Below, in pieces: positions 33,030-41,830 of a stretch of 50,595 nucleotides of DNA. Within the stretch, counting starts at the first letter, position 1; the number at the start of each line of letters is the position of its first letter. This stretch comes from Bacteroidota bacterium. GTDB lineage: Bacteria; Bacteroidota; Bacteroidia; Flavobacteriales; Weeksellaceae. Under the pieces are notes generated by a model, which worked only from the letters and a program-made list of their open reading frames with translations, made no database searches and had not been told where the DNA came from. The stretch lies in NCBI GenBank assembly GCA_023386965.1, contig JAEWIR010000024.1, positions 1 to 50,595 of the forward strand, given 5' to 3'. The translations under genes and the position numbers were made by a program.

Positions 33030-33893
33030 ATGCCAAATACAAAAGCCAAGGGGAAGGCCCGTAAAAAAATCCACAAAAGCCGCCGACACAAAATCCTGGT
33101 GCGGAGAACGGTTTTGCTGGTTGTACTCGCCCTCACTCTGCTGGGCACCGGCTTTTATCTAAAGGAAAAAATCTCCTTTTATTATGCCATGTATCTCCGG
33201 CCCTTTAAGCATAAGAAACTTACGAATTCCCAATTTGAGGAACAGCGGATTAACAGGATCATTGGCGATTATGCCGATAAGACTTTTGGCATAGATATCT
33301 CCCATTATCAAAGGCCCGAAGATATTACGTGGGACAGCCTCAGTATTGGCAACCGTTCCATCCCCATCCGGTTTGCGGTGCTTCGTGCTACCATGGGGAA
33401 CCGAAGTACGGATAAGCATTTTGATGAATACTGGAAACTGGCTAAAAAACACAATCTCATAAGAGGTGCCTATCACTTTTACCGTGCCGATGAAGATCCT
33501 GTACTTCAGGCCAATAATTTTCTGAAGAATGTAAAGCTGGAGTCCGGTGACCTGCCACCGGTGCTGGATATTGAACGTATTCCGAAGCGGAAAACCAACG
33601 CCAAACTGATTGAAGACCTGAAGATATGGTGCAGGATCGTAGAAGAAGCCTACGGCCAGAAACCCATTATCTACACCTATTATCATTACTACAAAGATTT
33701 CCTGAACGGTGAATTTGAAGAATATCCGCTTTGGCTGGCTAATTACAACGATGTTCCGCAGCCAACTCCGACCGGACGATGGGACTTCTGGCAGTTTACC
33801 GAAAACGGAATTGTCTACGGCATTAACACCAAGGTGGATGTAGACGTTTACAACGGAAGTTTATGGTCACTGAAAAGGCTGACGCTGGATTAA
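33030..33893 (+). CDS. GH25-family lysozyme (glycoside hydrolase)
   Basis: Membrane-anchored or secreted muramidase of 287 residues. A strongly basic N terminus (KAKGKARKKIHKSRRHK) precedes one TM helix (TVLLVVLALTLLGTGFYL, about 27-44). The GH25 domain starts FGIDISHYQRPEDITWDSL and contains the catalytic pair in LPPVLDIERIP. The closing strand WDFWQFTENG and VDVDVYNGSLWSLKRL are typical. It probably cuts cell-wall glycan. The unusual N terminus suggests inner-membrane tethering rather than cleavage. Confidence 0.93.
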   Translation: MPNTKAKGKARKKIHKSRRHKILVRRTVLLVVLALTLLGTGFYLKEKISFYYAMYLRPFKHKKLTNSQFEEQRINRIIGDYADKTFGIDISHYQRPEDITWDSLSIGNRSIPIRFAVLRATMGNRSTDKHFDEYWKLAKKHNLIRGAYHFYRADEDPVLQANNFLKNVKLESGDLPPVLDIERIPKRKTNAKLIEDLKIWCRIVEEAYGQKPIIYTYYHYYKDFLNGEFEEYPLWLANYNDVPQPTPTGRWDFWQFTENGIVYGINTKVDVDVYNGSLWSLKRLTLD

Positions 33894-33905
33894 GATCATT
33901 TATCG

Positions 33906-33913
33906 TATTTTTG
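33906..33913 (+). promoter_or_regulatory. Putative -7 box of the ABC-F gene
   Basis: TATTTTTG matches TAnnTTTG and lies 45 bases before the ATG at 33959. No clear -33 element was seen. Confidence 0.4.
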
Positions 33914-33958
33914 CTGCTTTAATCTCACGCCTTAGACCGCGTACAAAATCCCCTTTCC

Positions 33959-35845
33959 ATGAACTACGTCAGCGCTGAAAATCTTACCAAATCATTTGGC
34001 ATGAAGGTCCTTTTTAAAAACATTTCATTCAATGTAAATGAAGGGGACAAAATCGCCATTGTGGCCAAGAACGGCAGTGGTAAATCTACGCTTCTTAAAA
34101 TCCTGATGGGAAAAGAGATTGCCGATTCCGGTAACGTTGTCATCAACAAAGACATACAGGTGGTGCTGTTTGATCAGGAAATTGAATTTGATTCAGACCT
34201 TACTGTAGAGGAGTTTATGATGACCCTGGATTCAGCACCGATTGTGGCGGTAAAAAATTACCATCATGCTCTGCACACCGAGAATCCCGACGATATGGAA
34301 AAGGCTCTGGCCGAAATGGAGATTCATAAAGCCTGGGACCTGGAAAACGAGATGAAGCAAATCCTTTCGCAGCTAAAGATCACCGATCTTGAAGCCAAAA
34401 TGGGCACGCTTTCCGGTGGGCAGATCAAACGTGTGGCCCTGGCAAAACTTCTTACCGAAACCCGCGCTGAGCACCGCCATATCCTGCTGATCATGGATGA
34501 GCCTACCAACCACCTTGATGTGGAAATGGTGGAATGGCTGGAAAATTATCTGTCCAAGGCTAAGATCACGCTTCTGCTGGTTACTCACGACCGCTATTTC
34601 CTGGATGCTGTTTGCGATCTGATTTGGGAGATGGAAGACCAGAGCCTTTACGTGCACAACGGCAGTTATGCAACTTATCTGGAGAACAGGATGATTCGCG
34701 AAGACAACCTGAATGCTACGATAGACAAGGCGAACAACCTGTACCGTAAGGAACTGGAATGGATGCGCCGCCAGCCCAAAGCACGCACCACGAAATCCAA
34801 ATCGCGGATTGATGATTTTTACGAGACCGAGAAAGTGGCTAAAACGGACACACGGAAGGAAAAACTGGAGCTCGATTTCGAGATGAAAAGGTTGGGAAAT
34901 AAAATCCTGGAGCTTCACAATATCAGTAAACGTTTCGGCGAAAAAGCACTGCTGAAGGATTTCTCCTATCAGTTCCAGCGTGGCGAAAAAGTAGGAATAG
35001 TGGGCAAAAACGGTGCGGGCAAATCTACCCTGCTGAATATCATCCAGGGCCTCGAACCTTATGACAGCGGCTCCATAGAGACGGGCGAGACCATCAAATT
35101 TGGCTATTTTTCGCAGAAAGGTCTTAAATATAAGGAAGAGGAACGCGTGATTGACTTCATAAAGGATATCTCGGAGAATTTCCCGTTGGCCAACGGCCGT
35201 ACGATTTCGGCTTCGCAGTTTCTGCGTCTGTTCCTTTTTGATGACCAAACCCAGTACAGTCCTATTTCAAAACTTTCCGGTGGCGAAAAAAGAAGGCTTC
35301 ACCTGATGTACGTGCTTTATCAAAATCCAAACTTCCTGATTTTTGATGAACCTACCAATGACCTGGATCTCCCAACACTTACCGTTCTGGAGAATTTCCT
35401 GCAACAGTTTCAGGGCAGTTTGATTATCGTTTCACATGACCGTTATTTTATAGACCGCGTTGTAGATCACGTTTTGGCATTTGAAGGCAACGGGAAAATC
35501 AGGAACTTTGTCGGCAACTTCTCGGAATACCGCGAGATGAAAAGCCAGGAAAGCAAAAAAGTGGCTGAACAACCCGCGGTGCAGATACCCAAAGTGGCCG
35601 AAATTGCACAAGCCGTTCCAAAATCACCTGCTGCACAGCGCAAACTCTCCTACAAAGAGCAGCGAGAGCTTGAGATGATTGATAAGGAACTACCTGTTAT
35701 TGAACAGCAGCGCGCAGCAATTATGCAGAAACTTACTACTGAAACGGAGTATGAGGTGATCTCCAACTTGTCCGCGGAACTCGAATCGCTTACTTCCAAA
35801 CTGGAAGAAATGGAACTGCGCTGGCTGGAACTTCAGGAGATCTAG
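33959..35845 (+). CDS. ABC-F family ATPase (Uup-like)
   Basis: Soluble twin-ATPase of 628 residues without TM segments. NBD1 has Walker A AKNGSGKSTLL, signature LSGGQIKRVALA and Walker B HILLIMDEPTNHLD. NBD2 has VGKNGAGKSTLL, LSGGEKRRLHL and FLIFDEPTNDLD. The linker is basic (RRQPKARTTKSKSRIDDF). A C-terminal coiled coil (about 560-628) resembles Uup. It would act at the ribosome or on branched DNA rather than in transport. A 291-residue reverse frame is a shadow. Confidence 0.95.
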   Translation: MNYVSAENLTKSFGMKVLFKNISFNVNEGDKIAIVAKNGSGKSTLLKILMGKEIADSGNVVINKDIQVVLFDQEIEFDSDLTVEEFMMTLDSAPIVAVKNYHHALHTENPDDMEKALAEMEIHKAWDLENEMKQILSQLKITDLEAKMGTLSGGQIKRVALAKLLTETRAEHRHILLIMDEPTNHLDVEMVEWLENYLSKAKITLLLVTHDRYFLDAVCDLIWEMEDQSLYVHNGSYATYLENRMIREDNLNATIDKANNLYRKELEWMRRQPKARTTKSKSRIDDFYETEKVAKTDTRKEKLELDFEMKRLGNKILELHNISKRFGEKALLKDFSYQFQRGEKVGIVGKNGAGKSTLLNIIQGLEPYDSGSIETGETIKFGYFSQKGLKYKEEERVIDFIKDISENFPLANGRTISASQFLRLFLFDDQTQYSPISKLSGGEKRRLHLMYVLYQNPNFLIFDEPTNDLDLPTLTVLENFLQQFQGSLIIVSHDRYFIDRVVDHVLAFEGNGKIRNFVGNFSEYREMKSQESKKVAEQPAVQIPKVAEIAQAVPKSPAAQRKLSYKEQRELEMIDKELPVIEQQRAAIMQKLTTETEYEVISNLSAELESLTSKLEEMELRWLELQEI

Positions 35846-36020
35846 GGGCTTTTTATCGTTTTAACGGTAATCTGCTCAAGACTTACTTAAAATGGTCTGA
35901 ATTCGTGACTAGGGGTGTTATTAATGAGTACATGACAAATCTCAGTTCTGATCTATTAATAACATTTTCAACAAGTTAATACATTTTTATTAAAACTATT
36001 TAGAATAATTAAAAATAAGC

Positions 36021-36051
36021 TTGCGGAAAAGGGCGGGCTTTATTACATTTG
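36021..36051 (+). promoter_or_regulatory. Bacteroidetes-type promoter of the siderophore receptor
   Basis: TTG at 36021-36023 is followed after 20 bases by TACATTTG (36044-36051). The -7 box ends 38 bases before the ATG. No Fur-box-like palindrome was recognised beside it. Confidence 0.72.
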
Positions 36052-36089
36052 CGGTCGTTATTTTAATTCATTCTAAATAAGACTACGAA

Positions 36090-38321
36090 ATGAAAAGAAG
36101 ACTTGTTTCTGTTGGCCTTTTGGCTCTTACTCTTCCGGCATATGCTCAGATGAAATTTGTAGAGGATTCCGACACCCTTAGGGTGCAGCAAATTGAGGAC
36201 ATCAATCTGCATAAAACGGGCAATCCGAATAATGCGCGAACGCTCACAACAAAATCCAATCTGACGGTCATGGAGAATCCCCAACCCATAGCCATCGTAA
36301 CCCACGAAATCATAGAGCAGCAGCAGGCGAAGCAGTTAAGTGAAGTACTTCAGAACGTAAACGGTCTTTATATTACCTCAGCACGCGGAAATTCCCAGGA
36401 CAGTTTTGGTGGCCGGGGATTCAACTTTGGAAACGATAATATCTTCAAGAACGGCGCCAGGGTGAACAGTGGTGTTTTCCCCGAAGTTACCGGTCTGGAA
36501 CGTGTGGAAGTGCTGAAGGGCGGGAATGCCATGCTTTACGGTAATGTAGCTGCGGGAGGAGTAGTCAACCTGATCACAAAAAAACCACGTTTCAATTTTG
36601 GCGGCAGCATCGGCATGAACGCCGGCAGCTGGAATTCCTATAAACCTACGGTTGATTTTTACGGCCCACTTAGTAAAAATGTTGCTTTCCGCGTGAACGG
36701 AACCTATGAAACGGCTGAAAGCTTCCGCGATGTGGTAGAGTCCCAAAAGTATTATTTCAATCCATCTGTACTGTTTAACATTGGCGAAAAGTCTCAGCTG
36801 ATTGTAGAAGCCGATTATCTGAAGCATGACCTCACCCCCGATTTCGGAATTGGCGCCATTGAGAATAAAGACAAATCATACGCACTGAACACTTTCCTGC
36901 CAAGAAATGCGTTTGTTGGTACGGACTGGCAATACCAGAATGTAGAGCAGGTTACGGCAGGACTCACCTTCAACCATCAGTTCAATGATTTCTGGACCCT
37001 GAACACGGTTGCTTCTTTTCAAAACTACACCAAGGATTTCTTCTCTACTGAACGTGTGACCTGGTCTTACGACAATGCGAACCGCCTGAAATGGAACAGA
37101 CCTCTGAACAAGACTTACAATGAGCAAAATTACACTTCACTTCAACTGAACCTGAACGGTGAACTGAATACCGGTAAGTTGAACCACAAAATCCTTGTTG
37201 GGACGGACGGAGATTACGGCATAGCCGACGCTTACACTTTCCGGAATCCGGAAAACGGCAAAAACTTCGGAACGTCTTATACTTATGGCAGCAATGGTGG
37301 TAACGGTTTGCTGTATCTGGATGATCCTTCCACCTGGGCCGGGGGCGCAATGCCAATGTCCGAAAATAAGGACAGAACACGTATACCTACACAGCGTTTC
37401 GGAATATACGCTCAGGATTTCATCAGTCTGAATGAGCAGTTTAAGGTTCTTGCCGGCTTAAGATGGTCTTATATTGAAAGTGAAAGCACTAAAAGGGATT
37501 ATCTGGACAATACGGACACCCCGAGCGGTAAAACGGTAGACCGGGCATTTTCTCCAAAAGGTGGTATCGTTTATATGCCGAATGACAATCTTTCTGCATT
37601 TGCAACTTACACCAATTCCTTTGTAGCCAATACCGGACGCGATGTTAATGGCGGCGTGCTGAAACCTTCGATAATTGATCAGTTTGAAATTGGTTTGAAA
37701 AAGAATTTCTGGAATAATGCCGTAGCACTGAACCTGACGGCTTATCAGATAGACAACAGAAACTTCTACCAAACTGCGGAATTTGCAGCAGACGGTAGTG
37801 CTAATCTGGACCCCACGGTTAAGGATTTCGCGGGTAAGATGCGCAGCCGCGGCGTCGAACTGGACATCACCGGAAATCCGCTTCCCAACCTTTCCATCAT
37901 TGCAGGTGCTTCCTATAATCATTCTGTTTACCTGGATACACCGGAGACCTTCGGTTATGTAGAAAATCAGCGGTTGGTCCGCACACCTGCCACAACGGCT
38001 AACGCATCAGTATTTTACACTTTTGCCAAATATGTGAAAGGCCTGAAAATCGGCGGCGGCGTTTACTTCGTGGGAGACCGTATCGCGGGTTGGAACGACA
38101 CAAAGGAACTGCTGGACAGCCGTAACGGCGTCTCCCGTATGCTGAAGGTGGGCGACTATGCCACCGCATCACTAAGTTTCGGATACGAATGGGATAAATT
38201 CTCCCTGATGGGAAAAATCGGAAACCTGTTTGACGCTGTGGAGTACAATTACCATGAGAACTACTCGGTGAACCCCATCACGCCGCGCAATTACTATCTT
38301 ACGCTTACTTACAAACTCTAA
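36090..38321 (+). CDS. TonB-dependent siderophore receptor
   Basis: Outer-membrane receptor of 743 residues. The signal peptide is about 1-19 (MKRRLVSVGLLALTLPAYA). The plug domain has QLSEVLQNVNGLYITSARG, GRGFNFGNDNIFKNG, LERVEVLKGGNAMLYGNVAAGGVVNLITKKP. The barrel ends with the aromatic strand NYYLTLTYKL. The plug pattern is of the siderophore class (FhuE/FpvA-like), so ferric-siderophore uptake is the likely job. No TonB box was assigned with certainty. The PepSY gene follows 35 bases later. Confidence 0.94.
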   Translation: MKRRLVSVGLLALTLPAYAQMKFVEDSDTLRVQQIEDINLHKTGNPNNARTLTTKSNLTVMENPQPIAIVTHEIIEQQQAKQLSEVLQNVNGLYITSARGNSQDSFGGRGFNFGNDNIFKNGARVNSGVFPEVTGLERVEVLKGGNAMLYGNVAAGGVVNLITKKPRFNFGGSIGMNAGSWNSYKPTVDFYGPLSKNVAFRVNGTYETAESFRDVVESQKYYFNPSVLFNIGEKSQLIVEADYLKHDLTPDFGIGAIENKDKSYALNTFLPRNAFVGTDWQYQNVEQVTAGLTFNHQFNDFWTLNTVASFQNYTKDFFSTERVTWSYDNANRLKWNRPLNKTYNEQNYTSLQLNLNGELNTGKLNHKILVGTDGDYGIADAYTFRNPENGKNFGTSYTYGSNGGNGLLYLDDPSTWAGGAMPMSENKDRTRIPTQRFGIYAQDFISLNEQFKVLAGLRWSYIESESTKRDYLDNTDTPSGKTVDRAFSPKGGIVYMPNDNLSAFATYTNSFVANTGRDVNGGVLKPSIIDQFEIGLKKNFWNNAVALNLTAYQIDNRNFYQTAEFAADGSANLDPTVKDFAGKMRSRGVELDITGNPLPNLSIIAGASYNHSVYLDTPETFGYVENQRLVRTPATTANASVFYTFAKYVKGLKIGGGVYFVGDRIAGWNDTKELLDSRNGVSRMLKVGDYATASLSFGYEWDKFSLMGKIGNLFDAVEYNYHENYSVNPITPRNYYLTLTYKL

Positions 38322-38356
38322 TTTACAATTAACTGACTTCAGCTTAAAAATAAACT

Positions 38357-38884
38357 ATGGAAAAAAAGAAAAAGACAGGCAATTTAAAGTCTACCATGCG
38401 TATCCTGCACCGCTACCTGGGCTATTTCACCGCCGGCATCATGGCGGTGTATGCCATCAGCGGCGTTCTGCTCATTTACCGCGATACCAATTTCCTGAAA
38501 AAGGAGAATAAGTACGAGGTCGTTCTAAAGCCAAATCTTACAGAGAAGGAACTGGCAAAAGAAATAAAGGTACGTAATGTTGAATTTGAATCTGAGGAGG
38601 GAGCTGTCAGGAAATTTAAGGACGGTACCTATAATGTAAGTACAGGCGAAGCGAAATACTCCAAAATGCAGCTGCCGTTTGTACTGGAGAAGTTCAATGA
38701 GTTGCATAAATCCACCTCCAAACACAGATATGCCTCACTGAACACCCTGTTTGGGCTTGTGCTTTTCTTCTTTGTAATCTCTTCCTTCTGGATGTTCAAC
38801 TTTAAATCCAAAGCATTCCGGCGCGGAATGATATATGCGGGAATCGGCTTCATCCTTGCCCTTATCATGGTGTTTTTCCAGTAA
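38357..38884 (+). CDS. PepSY-associated membrane protein
   Basis: Membrane protein of 175 residues. A basic N terminus and first TM helix (MRILHRYLGYFTAGIMAVYAISGVLLIY) match the PepSY-associated TM family. A periplasmic segment of about 75 residues follows, then two TM helices near the C terminus (TLFGLVLFFFVISSFWMF and MIYAGIGFILALIMVFFQ). Small proteins of this type often sit beside siderophore receptors and may help ferric reduction or release; that role is inferred from context. Confidence 0.85.
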   Translation: MEKKKKTGNLKSTMRILHRYLGYFTAGIMAVYAISGVLLIYRDTNFLKKENKYEVVLKPNLTEKELAKEIKVRNVEFESEEGAVRKFKDGTYNVSTGEAKYSKMQLPFVLEKFNELHKSTSKHRYASLNTLFGLVLFFFVISSFWMFNFKSKAFRRGMIYAGIGFILALIMVFFQ

Positions 38885-38957
38885 ACCGCCGGAATCATTT
38901 GCCTGAATGGCCAGCCATTTTTACAGACCCTCCCCGTTATTGTAGCTGCAAAATCCA

Positions 38958-38965
38958 TATCTTTG
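38958..38965 (+). promoter_or_regulatory. Putative -7 box of the HMG-CoA reductase gene
   Basis: TATCTTTG matches TAnnTTTG. It overlaps an in-frame TTG at 38963 and so favours the ATG at 38984 as start. Confidence 0.5.
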
Positions 38966-38983
38966 GAATTCAAATCATCTTAC

Positions 38984-40312
38984 ATGAATCAGCAACCGGT
39001 GGAGGGTTTTTCCAAACTTTCGAAGCAGCGCAAAATAGACTGGCTAATTAAAGAATACCTAAGCGGTGACCGCAGTTACGAGCAAATTCTGCAGCAGTAC
39101 TGGAACGGTGACGCTGTTTTACAGAAACTTCATGAAGAGTTCTCGGAGAATACCATCTCTAATTTTTATATGCCCTACGGCATTGCTCCCAATTTCCTTA
39201 TAGACGGCAAACTGCTGGCACTTCCCATGGCCGTAGAAGAGAGTTCGGTAGTAGCCGCTGCCTCCAAAGCCGCAAAATTCTGGATTGATAAAGGAGGTTT
39301 TAAGACGACCATCATCAACACCAAGAAACTGGGGCATACCCATTTCATTATTAATGTTGAGCCACACAAACTGCAGCACTTCTTCAACTTCAAACTCAAG
39401 AAAAGGCTTTTTGAGGCTACTGAAGAGATTACGAAGAACATGCGTAACCGTGGTGGCGGCATACTGAACATCCGTCTTATTGACAAGACCGCGGATCTGG
39501 AGAATTACTTCCAACTTAAAGCCAGTTTTGATACCGTGGATTCCATGGGCGCCAATTTCATCAATTCCTGCCTGGAGCAGTTTGGCAAAACTTTAACGGA
39601 AGAGGTAGCAAAAGATGAAACCTTTAACCGGGAGGAAAAAGAATCGCTGCAGATTGTGATGAACATCCTGTCCAATTTTACGCCCGACTGTATTGTAAGG
39701 GCTGAGGTTTCCTGCAGAATTGAAGACCTGAAAGATGACAGCGGCATCTCCAATGAAGAATTCGCCACCAAATTCAAACGTGCCGTCACCATTGCCGAGA
39801 TCGAGCCTTTCCGTGCGACTACACATAACAAAGGAATCATGAACGGTGTAGACGCGGTGGTGATTGCCACCGGCAACGATTTCCGTGCTACGGAAGCCTG
39901 CGCACATGCCTACGCCGCAAAAGACGGCAAATATTCGAGTTTAACACACTGTACCATTGATAACGGAATTTTCAGATTCTGGATAGACCTGCCTATTTCA
40001 GTAGGAGTTGTAGGTGGCCTCACCAATCTGCATCCCTTGGTGAAATTTTCCCTGGCCCTGCTGGGCAAGCCCTCAGCACAGGAACTGATGAGCATCCTGG
40101 CAGTTTCGGGACTGGCGCAGAATTTTGCAGCCATCCGTTCACTTGTTACCACCGGAATCCAGAAAGGCCATATGAAAATGCACTTACTGAATATCCTGAA
40201 TCAGTTAGGCGCTACAGAAGAGGAGAAGAATTATTTTGTCATTTATTTCAAGGACAAAACGGTGACACATCACGAGGTGATCACTCAATTTAACAGCTTA
40301 AGGGCAAAATAA
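38984..40312 (+). CDS. mvaA: Hydroxymethylglutaryl-CoA reductase (class II type)
   Basis: Protein of 442 residues from the ATG at 38984; the longer frame starts inside the -7 box. Conserved blocks are LPMAVEESSVVAAASKAAKFW, the catalytic region NKGIMNGVDAVVIATGNDFRATEACAHAYA, and PISVGVVGGLTNLHP. It lacks the N-terminal membrane part of eukaryotic enzymes. In flavobacteria it supplies mevalonate for isoprenoids, although class II relatives in some bacteria work in the degradative direction. Its stop overlaps the start of the 56-residue gene (TAATG). Confidence 0.93.
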   Translation: MNQQPVEGFSKLSKQRKIDWLIKEYLSGDRSYEQILQQYWNGDAVLQKLHEEFSENTISNFYMPYGIAPNFLIDGKLLALPMAVEESSVVAAASKAAKFWIDKGGFKTTIINTKKLGHTHFIINVEPHKLQHFFNFKLKKRLFEATEEITKNMRNRGGGILNIRLIDKTADLENYFQLKASFDTVDSMGANFINSCLEQFGKTLTEEVAKDETFNREEKESLQIVMNILSNFTPDCIVRAEVSCRIEDLKDDSGISNEEFATKFKRAVTIAEIEPFRATTHNKGIMNGVDAVVIATGNDFRATEACAHAYAAKDGKYSSLTHCTIDNGIFRFWIDLPISVGVVGGLTNLHPLVKFSLALLGKPSAQELMSILAVSGLAQNFAAIRSLVTTGIQKGHMKMHLLNILNQLGATEEEKNYFVIYFKDKTVTHHEVITQFNSLRAK

Positions 40313-40482
40313 TGTTCGGAATCACTTTAGCTGCGCTTCTGCTGGCATTCGGCATTTTCCTGAAGACTACGGACGATCCGGGATTTGGCTCAACAAAGAA
40401 GTTTTCCTGGCTGCTGATCGCAATTGGTGCCATTACACCGGCGGGGAAATTAATTATCATGTATCAAAAAGGAGAAATATAA
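40312..40482 (+). CDS. Small membrane protein (56 residues)
   Basis: A short frame starts on the ATG that overlaps the HMG-CoA reductase stop by one base and ends one base before the DUF423 ATG. The product has an N-terminal TM helix (FGITLAALLLAFGIFL), a polar loop KTTDDPGFGSTKK, and a second hydrophobic segment WLLIAIGAITPAGKLIIMY. The tight fit between two genes, the codon pattern and the two-helix design support a real gene. The family was not recognised. Confidence 0.75.
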   Translation: MFGITLAALLLAFGIFLKTTDDPGFGSTKKFSWLLIAIGAITPAGKLIIMYQKGEI

Positions 40483-40483
40483 T

Positions 40484-40870
40484 ATGAAGACATTTACATT
40501 GGTTGTTGGTGCAGCTTTCGGACTTCTGTCTGTAATTTTAGGTGCATTTGGCGCACACGCACTGAAGAAGATCATTTCTGCAGAGAAGCTGGTAAGTTTT
40601 GAGACCGGCGTAAGGTATCAGATGTACTCTGCCCTATTCCTGCTCATCGTGGGTTATATACTGAAATTTGAAAGTCCTTCTGAAAAATGGATTTCCATCC
40701 TGATGATTGCGGGAACTTTTATTTTCTCATTCAGCATTTATTTACTCAGTATGAGCGAGGCCTGGAATATGAATTTCAAATTCCTGGGACCCATTACCCC
40801 AATTGGAGGACTGATGATGATAATTTCCTGGGCGATGCTGATTTTCTATTTCCTGAAGAACAGGATCTGA
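40484..40870 (+). CDS. DUF423 membrane protein
   Basis: Membrane protein of 128 residues with four hydrophobic segments. The DUF423 signature is LSVILGAFGAHALKK near the N terminus, then FETGVRYQMYSALFLLIVGY and the C-terminal LGPITPIGGLMMIISWAML. The function is not established. It follows the 56-residue gene after 1 base, so reductase, small protein and DUF423 are likely one transcript. Confidence 0.93.
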   Translation: MKTFTLVVGAAFGLLSVILGAFGAHALKKIISAEKLVSFETGVRYQMYSALFLLIVGYILKFESPSEKWISILMIAGTFIFSFSIYLLSMSEAWNMNFKFLGPITPIGGLMMIISWAMLIFYFLKNRI

Positions 40871-40913
40871 ATCTTTTCTGAATCCACGGAATGATTATTG
40901 ACTGCCTATAAAA

Positions 40914-41282
40914 ATGTATAAGAAACGCATCCTTCTTCTTGAACCTAAAATACATGTATCCAAAGTATTGGAATCGATTTTAAAGGATGAAGGATATCAA
41001 TGCAAGACCCGGACTACTACTCACAATCTGCCGGATTTACTGGCAGAATTCCAACCGAATGCAATATTGATAGCCAGACAAATTCCTCCTATGGGAGTGA
41101 TAAGTGCCATAGAATATATTCGCCAAAGTCCATATGGCAGGCATGCCGCAGTAATTTATATGACAGGTTCGGGTGAATCTATTGCCGAGGCAACATCAGC
41201 AGGAGCTAATATCACATTATCGAAACCAATTGACCTTACCAAGTTTCTGTTTACTTTAGAAAATTTTACAAATTTAAACTGA
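40914..41282 (+). CDS. Degenerate receiver-domain protein
   Basis: Stand-alone CheY-like fold of 122 residues. The usual phospho-acceptor Asp is replaced: the block reads PNAILIARQIPPMG, with A54 at the expected site. Only one acidic residue (E10) remains of the N-terminal metal pair. The conserved T84 (YMTGSG) and K104 (LSKPID) are kept. It is probably a phosphorylation-independent pseudo-receiver that acts by protein contact. No kinase gene is nearby. Confidence 0.85.
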   Translation: MYKKRILLLEPKIHVSKVLESILKDEGYQCKTRTTTHNLPDLLAEFQPNAILIARQIPPMGVISAIEYIRQSPYGRHAAVIYMTGSGESIAEATSAGANITLSKPIDLTKFLFTLENFTNLN

Positions 41283-41288
41283 ACCAGC

Positions 41289-41546
41289 ATGTTTTTCATC
41301 TTCGGACTGAACAGGAAACCGGTAGGTAAGGAAACCCGCACAATCCGCAAGGGTGGCTTTGATGTGAAGGCCATTATAACCGTTTACAAACTGTACGTAG
41401 AGCTTTTCTTTATTCCGCTGATACCCTTGGGCAAAAGGTACAGCATCTACATTCCGCATAGCGATGAGTATTATGAGCAGGGCTTCCGCTCCAGAATCCC
41501 GGATGAGTACCTGGACGTTTGTAAGGATGTGGGCAGGTTGTACTGA
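41289..41546 (+). CDS. Small hypothetical protein
   Basis: Protein of 85 residues: MFFIFGLNRKPVG, then KAIITVYKLYVELFFIPLIPLGKRYSIYIPHSDEYYEQGF. The layout resembles small zinc-ribbon proteins of the MFFIFG type, but the CxxC pairs are absent; only one cysteine (VCKDVG) is present near the end. It follows the receiver gene after 6 bases and probably shares its transcript. Confidence 0.7.
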   Translation: MFFIFGLNRKPVGKETRTIRKGGFDVKAIITVYKLYVELFFIPLIPLGKRYSIYIPHSDEYYEQGFRSRIPDEYLDVCKDVGRLY

Positions 41547-41565
41547 GGACGAACCGAAATGAATA

Positions 41566-41673
41566 GGCCCGTCCCACGCCCCGGATTGAACGGCCTGTTT
41601 TAGCTCTTTTTGTTAGCTTCGGCCCCAAGGCAGGCACAAAAAAGCGAGTAGTGAAAGCCGGAATTGGCGCCCA
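41566..41673. repeat. Palindromic extragenic element, type 1
   Basis: An imperfect inverted repeat of about 105 bases in the gap before sucC. The left arm has GGATTGAACGGCC and AGCTCTTTTTGT; the right arm, read in reverse, has CCAATTCCGGC and CGCTTTTTTGTGCC. The GC-rich ends and T-rich inner arms resemble repeated extragenic palindromes scattered in Chryseobacterium-group genomes. This is from memory; a genome-wide copy count was not possible. Confidence 0.5.
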
Positions 41674-41785
41674 TAATTTTTCGTTTAAGAAGAAAATCCG
41701 CAGGATGCAACATCAAATCATCGCTTAAACTTATGCGCTTTAAAAAACTTAATGGTTTAGGGCTTTCTACTTAGTGCTTTTTTCA

Positions 41786-41793
41786 TAAATTTG
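41786..41793 (+). promoter_or_regulatory. Putative -7 box of sucC
   Basis: TAAATTTG matches TAnnTTTG and lies 37 bases before the sucC ATG. The -33 element is weak. Confidence 0.45.
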
Positions 41794-41830
41794 TAAATCC
41801 TTAAAAAAATAATAAATTTAATTCAATACT

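Noticed and set aside
34373..35248. 291-residue minus-strand frame opposite the ABC-F gene
   Set aside because: The ABC-F protein has complete Walker and signature motifs; the reverse frame has none.
35846..36089. Possible riboswitch or Fur-controlled region before the siderophore receptor
   Set aside because: Only a standard promoter was seen; no Fur-like palindrome or structured RNA motif was recognised.
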